Source: Chloroflexota bacterium (GTDB taxonomy: Bacteria; Chloroflexota; Anaerolineae; Anaerolineales; UBA11858). From it: DNA of 7,641 bases. The stretch spans positions 1-7,641 of the forward strand of contig DOTA01000177.1 in NCBI GenBank assembly GCA_003513015.1. The letters are read 5' to 3'. The notes beneath the pieces were generated by a model. It saw only the letters and a program-made list of their open reading frames with translations. It was not told where the DNA came from and ran no database searches. The translations under genes were made by a program, and so were the position numbers. Of this stretch, positions 1 through 6,818 are shown in pieces (positions within the stretch are counted from its first letter, which is position 1; each line of letters starts with the position of its first letter).

Positions 1-1
1 T

Positions 2-208
2 TCTCTGGTAGATGACCCCACCCAGGTGGATATTCGCCAGTTTCAGCGCGGCCCCACAACCATCTTTGAACTCACGGTTGCCAAAGAAGATATGGGACGC
101 GTCATCGGGAAAAACGGCCGCGTCGCCACGGCTATGCGAACACTCTTACGCGTAGCCGCAGCCCACGAAGGAGTCAAGGCCTCGCTAGACATCATTGATC
201 CCGAATGA
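2..208 (+). CDS. khpA: KhpA-type KH domain RNA-binding protein (5' end cut by the window)
   Basis: The reading frame is already open at the left edge, so only the last 68 residues are visible. They contain a KH domain core with the RNA-binding GxxG loop written as IGKNGR, preceded by VAKEDMGRV and followed by an alpha-helix (ATAMRTLLRVAAA). The fragment ends in LDIIDPE. This matches the C-terminal two thirds of KhpA (YlqC family), a small protein of about 75-80 residues that binds RNA and in Firmicutes partners with KhpB. The missing part should be only the first 10 or so residues. The stop codon overlaps the rimM start (ATGA, 205-208), which suggests translational coupling. In many bacteria khpA lies between rpsP and rimM, so rpsP probably lies just upstream of the window; that is inference. 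A GTG at 26 could be misread as a start, but the in-frame residues before it (SLVDDPTQ) fit the family. Confidence 0.9.
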   Translation, partial: SLVDDPTQVDIRQFQRGPTTIFELTVAKEDMGRVIGKNGRVATAMRTLLRVAAAHEGVKASLDIIDPE

Positions 209-777
209 GCAACCCAAACGATCCAACCCCCGAAAACCAAGATTCAGGCTCGCCCATTCCCGGCGAGCCTGAGTTCTTAGCTGTCGGGAAGCTCCTGCGC
301 ACCCACGGCCTGCACGGCGAAATGCACCTGGCCCTGTGGACGGATTTTCCGGAGCGCTTGCAACCCGGTGTACAAGTCTACGTTGGCAAAGCCCACCAGC
401 CCGTGCATATCAAAAACCTGCGGGGAGCCGAAGATGACCCCCTGATCGCCTTCGCGGAATTTGACAACCGCGAAGATGCAGCCCAATTCCGCAATCAGGT
501 GGTTTTTGTGCGCACAGCCGATTTGCCGCCGTTGCCGGATGACGAAATTTATCTGCATCAACTGATTGGCTTGCGAGTCGTTCAAGATGAAGATGGCGCA
601 GCCTTAGGGGTGCTTGCCGAAATTTTGGAGACCGGTGCCAATGATGTTTTTCTGGTGCGCCGGGAGAATGGGCCTGATTTGTTGCTGCCGGATATTGATT
701 CCGTTATCTTGAAAATCAACCTGGATCAAGGTGAAATCCGCGTCCATCTGCTCCCGGGGTTGCTTCCGGAGGTCTAA
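205..777 (+). CDS. rimM: Ribosome maturation factor RimM (16S rRNA processing)
   Basis: The product is 190 residues, slightly longer than the usual 165-180 because of a polar, proline-rich N-terminal tail (about residues 1-22). RimM binds the 30S subunit near protein S19 and helps maturation of the 16S rRNA 3' (head) domain in the cytoplasm. The N-terminal RimM beta-barrel begins with the family signature VGKLLRTHGLHGE (residues 27-39). The PRC-barrel domain runs from about 115 to 187 and starts with EIYLHQLIGLRV; it also has the typical GANDVFLV and LLLPDIDSVI stretches. The ATG at 205 overlaps the khpA stop by four bases. No good Shine-Dalgarno sequence precedes it, which fits coupling to khpA translation. 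In many genomes trmD follows rimM, but here a terminator follows instead. Confidence 0.95.
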   Translation: MSNPNDPTPENQDSGSPIPGEPEFLAVGKLLRTHGLHGEMHLALWTDFPERLQPGVQVYVGKAHQPVHIKNLRGAEDDPLIAFAEFDNREDAAQFRNQVVFVRTADLPPLPDDEIYLHQLIGLRVVQDEDGAALGVLAEILETGANDVFLVRRENGPDLLLPDIDSVILKINLDQGEIRVHLLPGLLPEV

Positions 778-803
778 GGAATAAGCCAAAAAATGTGTTT
801 AAT

Positions 804-835
804 AGCGCGTTTCCGGAATGGAAACGCGTTTCTTT
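804..835 (+). terminator. Rho-independent terminator after rimM
   Basis: The arms AGCGCGTTTCC (804-814) and GGAAACGCGTT (820-830) pair over 11 bp with one G-T wobble, around a 5-base loop GGAAT. The tail is T-rich (TTTCTTTG, starting within the right arm at 829). It lies 27 bp after the rimM stop and before the dprA promoter, so it probably ends the khpA-rimM transcript. Confidence 0.8.
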
Positions 836-878
836 GTCAGGATTCAAGTTCTTTGACAGATGGTTTTCCCGTAAAATC

Positions 879-908
879 TTGACATCTCGGAAATGGGTGT
901 GATATTCT
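879..908 (+). promoter_or_regulatory. Sigma70-type promoter for the dprA group
   Basis: A perfect -35 TTGACA (879-884) is followed by an 18-bp spacer and a -10 TATTCT (903-908, four of six consensus bases). Initiation would fall near 915, leaving a leader of roughly 85-90 bases before dprA. A second TTGACA lies 26 bp upstream (853-858), but I see no well-spaced -10 for it. The position directly after the rimM terminator supports a new transcription unit. No start-site data are available. Confidence 0.6.
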
Positions 909-919
909 GTGCCACACTC
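895..919. other. Imperfect inverted repeat over the dprA -10 region
   Basis: GGGTGTG (895-901) pairs with CACACTC (913-919) over 7 bp with one G-T wobble, around an 11-base centre that contains the -10 box. It could be a repressor operator or chance. Nothing in the window names a regulator for it. Confidence 0.25.
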
Positions 920-1003
920 TACGGCCACATTTGGCTTTGAAGGTCGGTTCCGTGTTGGGAAATTTTGCCCTAAAAAATAAAAAAACTCGCCTGGGGGTTG
1001 GTT

Positions 1004-2134
1004 TTGCGTGATTTTCGGCAGTACTGGGTTGGATTGAACATGGTCAAAGGGATCGGAGCAGTCCGTTTGCGGGCTTTGCTCGATTTCTTTGGCGATGCCC
1101 AATTGGCTTGGCAGGCCCATCCCGCTGAATTACGGGCAACCGGGCTTCCTACAGGGATTGTTGAAAATTTAATCAAGCTGCGCGAAAGCGTTTCGCTCGA
1201 ACAAATCTGGGATCAAATTCAAGCTCAGGGCATTCAGGTTGTGGCCTGGGGAGATGAAAATTACCCGGTTCGCCTACGCGAAATCGATAACGCCCCGCCA
1301 GTTTTGTATGTGCGTGGCTCCCTGGAGATCAAAGATGAGTGGAGCGTTGCCATCGTGGGCACCCGGCGCATCACGGCCTACGGGCGTCAGGTGGCAGAGC
1401 GCATCGCCACGAAATTGGCAAACAGCGGCATTACCGTGGTGAGTGGCTTAGCTTTGGGTGTTGATACCGTGGCCCATCAGGCCGCTCTGGAGACCGGCGG
1501 GCGCACCCTGGCAGTCTTGGGGTGCGGCGTTGACCGCATTTACCCGCCCAACAATCGCCATTTGGCCGAACGCATTCTAGAGAGTGGCGCACTGGTCAGC
1601 GATTACGCGCCGGGAACACCCCCCGAGGCCAGCAACTTTCCTCCACGCAACCGCATCATCTCCGGCTTGTCATTGGCGACGGTGGTAGTTGAAGCGGGCG
1701 AAAAAAGCGGCGCGCTCATCACGGCCGATTTCGCCGTGGAGCAGGGCCGCGAAGTTTTTGCCGTTCCCGGGAATGTGTTCTCACCCCAAAGCTGGGGGCC
1801 GAACCGTTTGATCCAAAACGGCGCGCATCCGCTGCTCGATCCGCAGGAAATCCTCGATCAACTTGATCTCACTCGGGTGGTGGCTCAATCGGAAGCCCGA
1901 GTCGTGCTACCCGCCAACGCCACGGAGGCCCAATTATTCGGAGTTTTGGGTCACGAACCTCTGCATGTTGACGAAATCCGCGCCAAAACGGATTTGCCTA
2001 TCGAACAGGTGACGGCCACGCTGGCGCTGATGGAATTAAAAGGAATGGTGCGCCAGGTTGGCGGCATGCGTTACACTTCCATCCGCGAAATGAGTGCGGA
2101 TTATGTTACGAAAGAAGATCATGATGCCCGATAA
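1004..2134 (+). CDS. dprA: DNA-processing protein DprA (Smf)
   Basis: DprA binds incoming single-stranded DNA in the cytoplasm and loads RecA during natural transformation; it is also widespread in bacteria not known to be competent. The product is about 376 residues, normal for the family. An N-terminal helix-hairpin-helix-like region (YWVGLNMVKGIGAVRL, near residues 8-23) precedes the Rossmann-like DprA domain. That domain shows SVAIVGTRR (114-122), SGLALGVD (147-154), LAVLGCGVDRIYPP, and the hallmark FPPRNRIISG (from 212), then GALITADFA and VFAVPG. The C-terminal 60 residues form a DprA-type winged helix (EAQLFGVLGHEPLHVDEI). The start is a TTG. The one at 1004 is preferred because GGGGG (993-997) sits 6 bases upstream; an in-frame TTG at 998 would add two residues. 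ATG 1040 would cut into the conserved N-terminus. The gene end overlaps the next coding region. Confidence 0.95.
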   Translation: MRDFRQYWVGLNMVKGIGAVRLRALLDFFGDAQLAWQAHPAELRATGLPTGIVENLIKLRESVSLEQIWDQIQAQGIQVVAWGDENYPVRLREIDNAPPVLYVRGSLEIKDEWSVAIVGTRRITAYGRQVAERIATKLANSGITVVSGLALGVDTVAHQAALETGGRTLAVLGCGVDRIYPPNNRHLAERILESGALVSDYAPGTPPEASNFPPRNRIISGLSLATVVVEAGEKSGALITADFAVEQGREVFAVPGNVFSPQSWGPNRLIQNGAHPLLDPQEILDQLDLTRVVAQSEARVVLPANATEAQLFGVLGHEPLHVDEIRAKTDLPIEQVTATLALMELKGMVRQVGGMRYTSIREMSADYVTKEDHDAR

Positions 2135-3215
2135 TTATTATGCCGTGATTATGGCTGGCGGCGGCGGAACCCGCTTGTGGCCACTTTCGCGTAAATCACG
2201 CCCCAAGCAGATGCTCAAACTGGTGGATGAGTGCACCCTGTTCCAATCCGCAGTTCAACGCCTGGCTGGGCTTTTTGCGCCCGATCACATTTTTGTAGTC
2301 ACGATTGCGGAGCAGGCCGCAGATTTACAGGAACAAGCCCCTGAGATCCCCGCCGAAAATTATTTATTGGAACCCATGCCACGTGGCACGGCTTCAGTGG
2401 TGGGATTTGCGGCAATTGCCATCCAAAATCGAGACCCGCAGGCCAGCATGGCCGTGGTAACCGCGGACCATATCATTAAGAATGAAGAGAAATACCACCA
2501 ATTGCTCTCGGCCGCGTATGCTGCCGCACAGGATGGGTATCTGGTTACTTTGGGGATTTCCCCGACGCATGCGGCCACTGGTTATGGCTATATTCAGCAA
2601 GGGGATTTGATCGGCGATTATCAGAATTTGAGGGTTTACCGCGCCTTGCGATTTCGCGAGAAACCCACAGAGGAGCGGGCGCACGAGATGCTGGCGAGCG
2701 GTGATCATGCCTGGAATTCGGGGATGTTTGTTTGGCGCGTGGATCGCATTCTGGCGGAGTTTGCCCGCCAAATGCCGGATTTAAACCAAAAACTGGCTGA
2801 AATTTCAGAAGTGTGGGGTCACCCCAAATGCCAGGAGGTGATTTCCCAGGTTTGGCCTCAAATCCAGCCCCAAACCATCGATTTCGGCATCATGGAAAAT
2901 GCTGAAGCTGTTGCTGTGATCCCGGCCCAGGGTTTGGGTTGGAGCGATGTGGGTACCTGGGATGCGCTTTTTGAGGTGCTGCCCGCGGATGACGATGGGA
3001 ATATCGTGATGGGTGGCTTGCATGTGCCCATTGAGACCAAAAATACACTAATATATATGAACCAGGAACATCGCCTGATTGTCACCATTGGTGTGGAGGA
3101 TTTGGTGGTGGTCGATACCGGTGATGTGGTGCTGGTGTGTCATAAAGATCAGGCTCAAAAAGTACGCCAGGTTGTTGATCAGTTAAAGAAAAATCATAAT
3201 GGAGATTTTGTTTAG
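2121..3215 (+). CDS. manC: Mannose-1-phosphate guanylyltransferase (GDP-mannose synthesis)
   Basis: The enzyme joins mannose-1-phosphate and GTP to make GDP-mannose and pyrophosphate (EC 2.7.7.13), the mannosyl donor for glycans, glycolipids and mannose-type compatible solutes. The product is about 364 residues, matching the single-domain guanylyltransferase without the phosphomannose isomerase half of long ManC proteins. The nucleotide-binding signature AGGGGTRLWPLSR lies at residues 12-24, with K29 of SRPKQ following. LEPMPRGTA, VVTADHII (from 112), FREKPT, NSGMFVWRVD, FGIMENAE and GWSDVGTWDAL (273-283) complete the family pattern. A left-handed beta-helix-like tail (IETKNTLIYM onward) ends the protein. 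The start is uncertain: ATG 2121 or 2124 fits family N-termini and follows a weak AAAGAAG (2111-2117), while GTG 2094 and ATG 2103 are also open. All of these lie inside the end of dprA, so coupling is likely. The symbol is by family only; substrate is inferred. Confidence 0.88.
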   Translation: MMPDNYYAVIMAGGGGTRLWPLSRKSRPKQMLKLVDECTLFQSAVQRLAGLFAPDHIFVVTIAEQAADLQEQAPEIPAENYLLEPMPRGTASVVGFAAIAIQNRDPQASMAVVTADHIIKNEEKYHQLLSAAYAAAQDGYLVTLGISPTHAATGYGYIQQGDLIGDYQNLRVYRALRFREKPTEERAHEMLASGDHAWNSGMFVWRVDRILAEFARQMPDLNQKLAEISEVWGHPKCQEVISQVWPQIQPQTIDFGIMENAEAVAVIPAQGLGWSDVGTWDALFEVLPADDDGNIVMGGLHVPIETKNTLIYMNQEHRLIVTIGVEDLVVVDTGDVVLVCHKDQAQKVRQVVDQLKKNHNGDFV

Positions 3216-3236
3216 ACTGGGGGCGGATGGCGAATT

Positions 3237-3242
3237 GAGAGG
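3237..3242 (+). promoter_or_regulatory. Ribosome binding site that sets the topA start
   Basis: GAGAGG lies 4 bases before ATG 3247. The alternative in-frame ATG at 3199 has no comparable site, would overlap the previous gene by 17 bases, and would add 16 residues ahead of the conserved MEAYC start of the zinc-binding domain. Confidence 0.6.
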
Positions 3243-3246
3243 TATT

Positions 3247-5580
3247 ATGGAAGCTTATTGCATGAAATGTAAAGTAAAGCGGGAGATCAAAGAGGCGCAG
3301 GCGGTTTTTACAGCAACTGGAACCCCGGCAACTCAAGGATCGTGCCCGGAGTGCGGCACAAAATTATTCCGTATGGGGCGCACGGAGGCACATGATGGTC
3401 TGACACCGCCCGAAGTGGCCTCGCGCAAACGCGCCAAACAGGTGAACCGTTCGGGCAAGTTGGTGATCGTTGAATCTCCGGCGAAGGCCCGCACGGTGGG
3501 GCGTTTTTTAGGCAAAGGTTACACCGTGAAGGCCTCGGTGGGGCATGTGCGCGATTTGCTGCGATCTAAGCTCTCCGTAGATGTGGATGATAATTTCAAG
3601 CCACAATACCGGGTTCCGAACGAAAAACGCCCGGTGGTGAAGGATTTGAAGGCCCTGGCCGAGAAATCTGAAGAGGTATATCTGGCAACAGACCTTGACC
3701 GTGAGGGTGAAGCGATTGCCTGGCACCTGATGGAATCGGCCGAGATTGATCCGGCGCGCACCAAGCGGGTTGTCTTCCACGAAATTACACGCCCGGCAAT
3801 TGAAGATGCTTTTTCTCATCCGCGCGAATTGAACATGGATTTGGTGGATGCCCAGCAAGGCCGCCGGGTTTTAGATCGTTTGGTGGGTTACAGTATCAGC
3901 CCGTTGTTGTGGCGCAAGGTGCGCGGCCGGCTTTCGGCGGGGCGCGTGCAATCGGTAGCGCTGCGCCTGATTGTGGAGCGAGAACGCGAAATCGAGGCTT
4001 TTACCTCGGAAGAATACTGGACGATCAAAGCAGAGTTGTTAGGAGAAGGCAGTAAGGTTGCTTTTATTGCAAAATTGCATCGAATTGACGCTCAAGAACC
4101 GGCCTTAAATCAGGAATCGGATGTGACTCCGATTTTAGCTGATATGGAAAAGGCCAAATATAAAGTTCATAAGGTTAAAAAAGGGGAACGTCGGCGCAAA
4201 CCCCAGGCTCCTTTTACCACCAGCACGTTGCAACAAGAAGCCTCCCGCCGTCTAGGCTTTACCGCTCGCAAAACCATGCGGATCGCGCAGCAGCTATATG
4301 AAGGTATCGACGTATCGGGGCGTGGCTCTACGGGGTTGATCACTTATATGAGAACGGATTCAACCCACGTTTCTGAAATTGCTCAGAAGGAGGCAAAAGA
4401 GTATATTCTTGCTCAACACGGTCAAAAATTCTTACCTCCACAAACCCGCGAGTATAAAACCAAAACCAAAGGCGCTCAAGAAGCGCACGAAGCTATTCGT
4501 CCGACTTCGGTTAGCCGCACGCCGAAATCGATTAAAGCGCAGCTTGCCAGGGATCAATATCGTTTATACACGCTCATCTGGCAGCGATTTGTAGCCTCGC
4601 AAATGGCTTCTGCCATTTACGATACGATTTCGGTGGATGTGGTTGGAAAAAGCAACGCTCATAAGTATTTGCTGAGAGCATCTGGCTCAACGATCCGCTT
4701 CCCAGGTTTTCTGATGGTTTACGCGGATGTGAAGCAGAACAATGACAACGATGGTGAAGATGAAAACGGGGATACACCCGTTCCAACGGATCTAACGGTT
4801 GATCAGTTGCTGGCGTTGCTGCGACTGATCCCTGAGCAGCATTTCACTCAACCTCCGCCGCGTTTCTCTGAGGCTTCTCTGGTGAAGACCCTCGAAGAAA
4901 ACGGCATTGGGCGCCCTTCGACCTATGCGCCCACGCTCACAACTTTGCAGACGCGCGGCTACATCGTGCGAGATGGTCGGCGCTTGTTTCCGACAGAAAC
5001 GGGTCTCATTGTCAATGATCTGGTGACCGAGTATTTCCCCAATATTGTCGATGTTAATTTTACGGCAAACATGGAAGAACAGTTAGATCAGGTAGCTTCC
5101 GGAAATCAATCATGGGTGGAGGTGGTCGGCGAATTTTACGGCCCGTTTGCCGAGCAAGTGCAACATGCTAACAAGGCCATGCCCGAAGTTAAAACTGAAC
5201 CAGAAGCGGCCGGGCGTGATTGCCCAGAGTGTGGTCAACCCTTGGTAATCCGTTGGGGGCGGCACGGAAAATTTATTGGGTGCAGCAACTTTCCAACCTG
5301 TCGATACACCGAACCCTGGCTGGAGACGATAGGTGTCAACTGTCCCAAGTGCAATGGAGATTTGGTCGAACGAAAAACCCGCAAAAACCGGACATTTTTT
5401 GGTTGTGTAAACTACCCTGAATGTGATTTTACATCCTGGAAGAAACCCCTGCCAACTCCTTGCCCCAGTTGTGGTGGTTTGTTGGTGGTTGCCAGTAAAC
5501 AATTTGCATCCTGTACCCATTGTGAAGAGCAAATCCCTCTGGAATTAGTTGTTAGCGAAGAGACGATCGAATCGGTATAA
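3247..5580 (+). CDS. topA: DNA topoisomerase I (type IA) with an N-terminal zinc-binding domain
   Basis: TopA relaxes negative supercoils by cutting one strand through a 5'-phosphotyrosine link. The product is 777 residues. Residues 1-49 form an extra domain with paired cysteines C5/C8 and C33/C36, resembling the small DUF5679 family, joined by a basic linker to the Toprim domain. Toprim starts at KLVIVESPAKA, with E76 and the metal-binding D149-x-D151-x-E153 (TDLDREGEA). The catalytic tyrosine is Y367 in GLITYMRTDST. FTTSTLQQEASRRLGF, GAQEAHEAIRPT and EENGIGRPSTYAPT are other type IA signatures. An acidic linker lies near 499-510. The C-terminus carries three four-cysteine zinc ribbons: C659/662/679/685, C699/702/720/726 and C739/742/756/759. 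All key residues are present, so the enzyme should be active. It lies 31 bp after the guanylyltransferase gene with no promoter visible between, so it probably shares the dprA transcript. Confidence 0.96.
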   Translation: MEAYCMKCKVKREIKEAQAVFTATGTPATQGSCPECGTKLFRMGRTEAHDGLTPPEVASRKRAKQVNRSGKLVIVESPAKARTVGRFLGKGYTVKASVGHVRDLLRSKLSVDVDDNFKPQYRVPNEKRPVVKDLKALAEKSEEVYLATDLDREGEAIAWHLMESAEIDPARTKRVVFHEITRPAIEDAFSHPRELNMDLVDAQQGRRVLDRLVGYSISPLLWRKVRGRLSAGRVQSVALRLIVEREREIEAFTSEEYWTIKAELLGEGSKVAFIAKLHRIDAQEPALNQESDVTPILADMEKAKYKVHKVKKGERRRKPQAPFTTSTLQQEASRRLGFTARKTMRIAQQLYEGIDVSGRGSTGLITYMRTDSTHVSEIAQKEAKEYILAQHGQKFLPPQTREYKTKTKGAQEAHEAIRPTSVSRTPKSIKAQLARDQYRLYTLIWQRFVASQMASAIYDTISVDVVGKSNAHKYLLRASGSTIRFPGFLMVYADVKQNNDNDGEDENGDTPVPTDLTVDQLLALLRLIPEQHFTQPPPRFSEASLVKTLEENGIGRPSTYAPTLTTLQTRGYIVRDGRRLFPTETGLIVNDLVTEYFPNIVDVNFTANMEEQLDQVASGNQSWVEVVGEFYGPFAEQVQHANKAMPEVKTEPEAAGRDCPECGQPLVIRWGRHGKFIGCSNFPTCRYTEPWLETIGVNCPKCNGDLVERKTRKNRTFFGCVNYPECDFTSWKKPLPTPCPSCGGLLVVASKQFASCTHCEEQIPLELVVSEETIESV

Positions 5581-5613
5581 GGCTTGCATGCTGAAAATTA
5601 CACGCATAAGGGA

Positions 5614-5642
5614 TTGCGCGTTTTGAAAATCTGTTCTACAAT
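5614..5642 (+). promoter_or_regulatory. Probable sigma70-type promoter for the membrane-protein gene
   Basis: TTGCGC (5614-5619, three of six consensus bases) and TACAAT (5637-5642, five of six) are separated by exactly 17 bp. Initiation would fall near 5649, giving a leader of about 105 bases. No convincing terminator was seen between topA and this site, so read-through from topA is possible too. Confidence 0.5.
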
Positions 5643-5652
5643 ACAATGTGTC

Positions 5653-5667
5653 TGAAAGACGCTTTCA
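5653..5667 (+). other. Perfect short hairpin in the leader of the membrane-protein gene
   Basis: TGAAAG (5653-5658) and CTTTCA (5662-5667) pair perfectly around ACG. A run of six T follows at 5675-5680, 7 bases after the stem. It could be a weak attenuator, a small operator just past the promoter, or chance; the short AT-rich stem makes efficient termination unlikely. Confidence 0.25.
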
Positions 5668-5742
5668 ATTATGATTTTTTGCAGATAAAGTTGAAGCTAT
5701 CATATCCCATCTGCGCAATGGAAATTTAGAACCCTGATATTC

Positions 5743-5750
5743 AGGAGGAG
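5743..5750 (+). promoter_or_regulatory. Strong Shine-Dalgarno sequence, partly inside a small hairpin
   Basis: AGGAGGAG lies 4 bases before ATG 5755 and is the strongest ribosome binding site in the window. Its first three bases are also the end of the inverted repeat CCTGA-TAT-TCAGG (5733-5745), so a small stem could partly cover it. The stem is only 5 bp, and GGAG downstream stays free. Confidence 0.7.
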
Positions 5751-5754
5751 AAGC

Positions 5755-6744
5755 ATGGATGCAATTCGTGAACAACTTGAAAAACCTTTAGTGGCGGGCA
5801 TAGTTTTCTTTGTGATTGGCTTGCTAATTGGGTTAGTTGTGTTGGGCTGGGGATTATGGCCAGTGCAGTGGACGGATGCAGGTCCGGCCGATTTGCGTGC
5901 CGATGCGCAAGAAGATCACCTGCGAATGGCGATTGATTCAAACGCATACAAGCCAGATCAGGAAAAAGCTCAACGCCGTTTTAGTGAACTTGGTGAAGGC
6001 GCTAATGATCTATTCGCTCAAGTTCAAGCAAACCCTGGTGATTCAGATTTGAGTGCGATTGAGGCTTTTCGACAGGCAATCGAAGTTCAAGCACCTGCTC
6101 CTACAGAAGAAGGTGCAACTGAGGGCGGTGGATCAAATCTCACTTTGTTGTTAGTGATGTGTTTAGTAACCGTGGTTTTAGCAGGCGCATTAGCAGCATA
6201 TTTCTTGTTACGTAAGGGACCCTCCACTACCACTGCTTCTCCCGCTTCACAAGCGCAAGAATTTAGTAATCAGGTTGAGCGAACCGATTATGCTGCTCTG
6301 GGACAAGAAACCCCGATGTCTCAGTTTATGACGACCTATTTGCAGGGTGACGATTTATTCGATGATTCATTTAGCATCGATTCGCCCTCGGGTGAATTCT
6401 TGGGTGAATGTGGAGTTGGCATCTCGGAAGCGATTGGTGTTGGTGAACCCAAAAAGGTGACTGCCTTTGAGATTTGGTTATTTGACAAGAATGACATCCA
6501 AACGGTCACGAAAGTTTTAATGAGTTCTCATGCCTTCACAGATGAAACCCTTCGGCAGCGATTAGCCGCCAAGGGCGAACCCTTCCAATCTAATCCGGGT
6601 GCCGAAATGGTGCTGGAAACCGCTACTTTGCGCCTGGTTGCCCGTGTTGTTGATATGAATTATGGCAGTGGTGCGATGCCAGCAGGCAGCTATTTTGAAC
6701 GGGTTACCCTTGAGTTGGCAGTTTGGCAAAAGCCACAGAGCTAA
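5755..6744 (+). CDS. Uncharacterised protein with two transmembrane segments
   Basis: I do not recognise a named family with a known function. The product has 329 residues. A first hydrophobic segment (about 12-35, LVAGIVFFVIGLLIGLVVLG) is followed by WPVQWTDAGPADLRADAQED, a stretch that by memory recurs in Anaerolineae membrane proteins. A helical region (about 45-113) with SELGEGANDLFAQVQ and an acidic, Gly/Pro-rich linker lead to a second membrane segment (129-152) that ends in basic RK. Residues 153-175 are Ser/Thr/Ala-rich and low in complexity. The last 150 residues form a soluble domain with FDDSFSIDSPSGEFLGECGV, FEIWLFDKNDIQT and LRLVARVVDMNYGS. Both termini would be on the same side, probably cytoplasmic, with about 90 residues outside. 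The start is secured by a strong AGGAGGAG. It has its own promoter and is monocistronic before the terminator. Base composition is more AT-rich than dprA. Any role is unknown. Confidence 0.85.
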   Translation: MDAIREQLEKPLVAGIVFFVIGLLIGLVVLGWGLWPVQWTDAGPADLRADAQEDHLRMAIDSNAYKPDQEKAQRRFSELGEGANDLFAQVQANPGDSDLSAIEAFRQAIEVQAPAPTEEGATEGGGSNLTLLLVMCLVTVVLAGALAAYFLLRKGPSTTTASPASQAQEFSNQVERTDYAALGQETPMSQFMTTYLQGDDLFDDSFSIDSPSGEFLGECGVGISEAIGVGEPKKVTAFEIWLFDKNDIQTVTKVLMSSHAFTDETLRQRLAAKGEPFQSNPGAEMVLETATLRLVARVVDMNYGSGAMPAGSYFERVTLELAVWQKPQS

Positions 6745-6762
6745 TTCCTATCTTTGTAAACG

Positions 6763-6802
6763 AAAAGACCCCGGCGTGTTCAATTGCACCGGGGTCTTTT
6801 TT
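6763..6802. terminator. Bidirectional rho-independent terminator between convergent genes
   Basis: AAAAGACCCCGG (6763-6774) and CCGGGGTCTTTT (6789-6800) form a perfect 12-bp stem around a 14-base loop. On the plus strand the T run continues to 6802; on the minus strand the arm ends in TTTT followed by CGTTT. It lies 18 bp past the membrane-protein stop and 16 bp past the greA stop, so it can serve both genes. Confidence 0.93.
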
Positions 6803-6818
6803 ATCAGAATCAGTTTGA

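Noticed and set aside
716..1120. 134-residue open frame on the minus strand spanning the rimM-dprA gap
   Set aside because: It overlaps the rimM end, the terminator, the promoter and the dprA start, and its translation has no family features.
2394..2771. 125-residue open frame on the minus strand
   Set aside because: It lies wholly within the guanylyltransferase gene on the opposite strand, has no recognisable domain, and fits a shadow frame.
3199..3246. Longer topA starting at ATG 3199
   Set aside because: It overlaps the previous gene, lacks a ribosome binding site, and adds residues ahead of the conserved MEAYC start; ATG 3247 has GAGAGG upstream.
5110..5532. 140-residue open frame on the minus strand
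   Set aside because: It is antisense to the topA zinc ribbons, whose cysteine pattern shows the plus strand is the coding one.
5581..5610. Possible terminator directly after topA (GCATGC palindrome)
   Set aside because: The palindrome is too short to form a useful stem and no T run follows.
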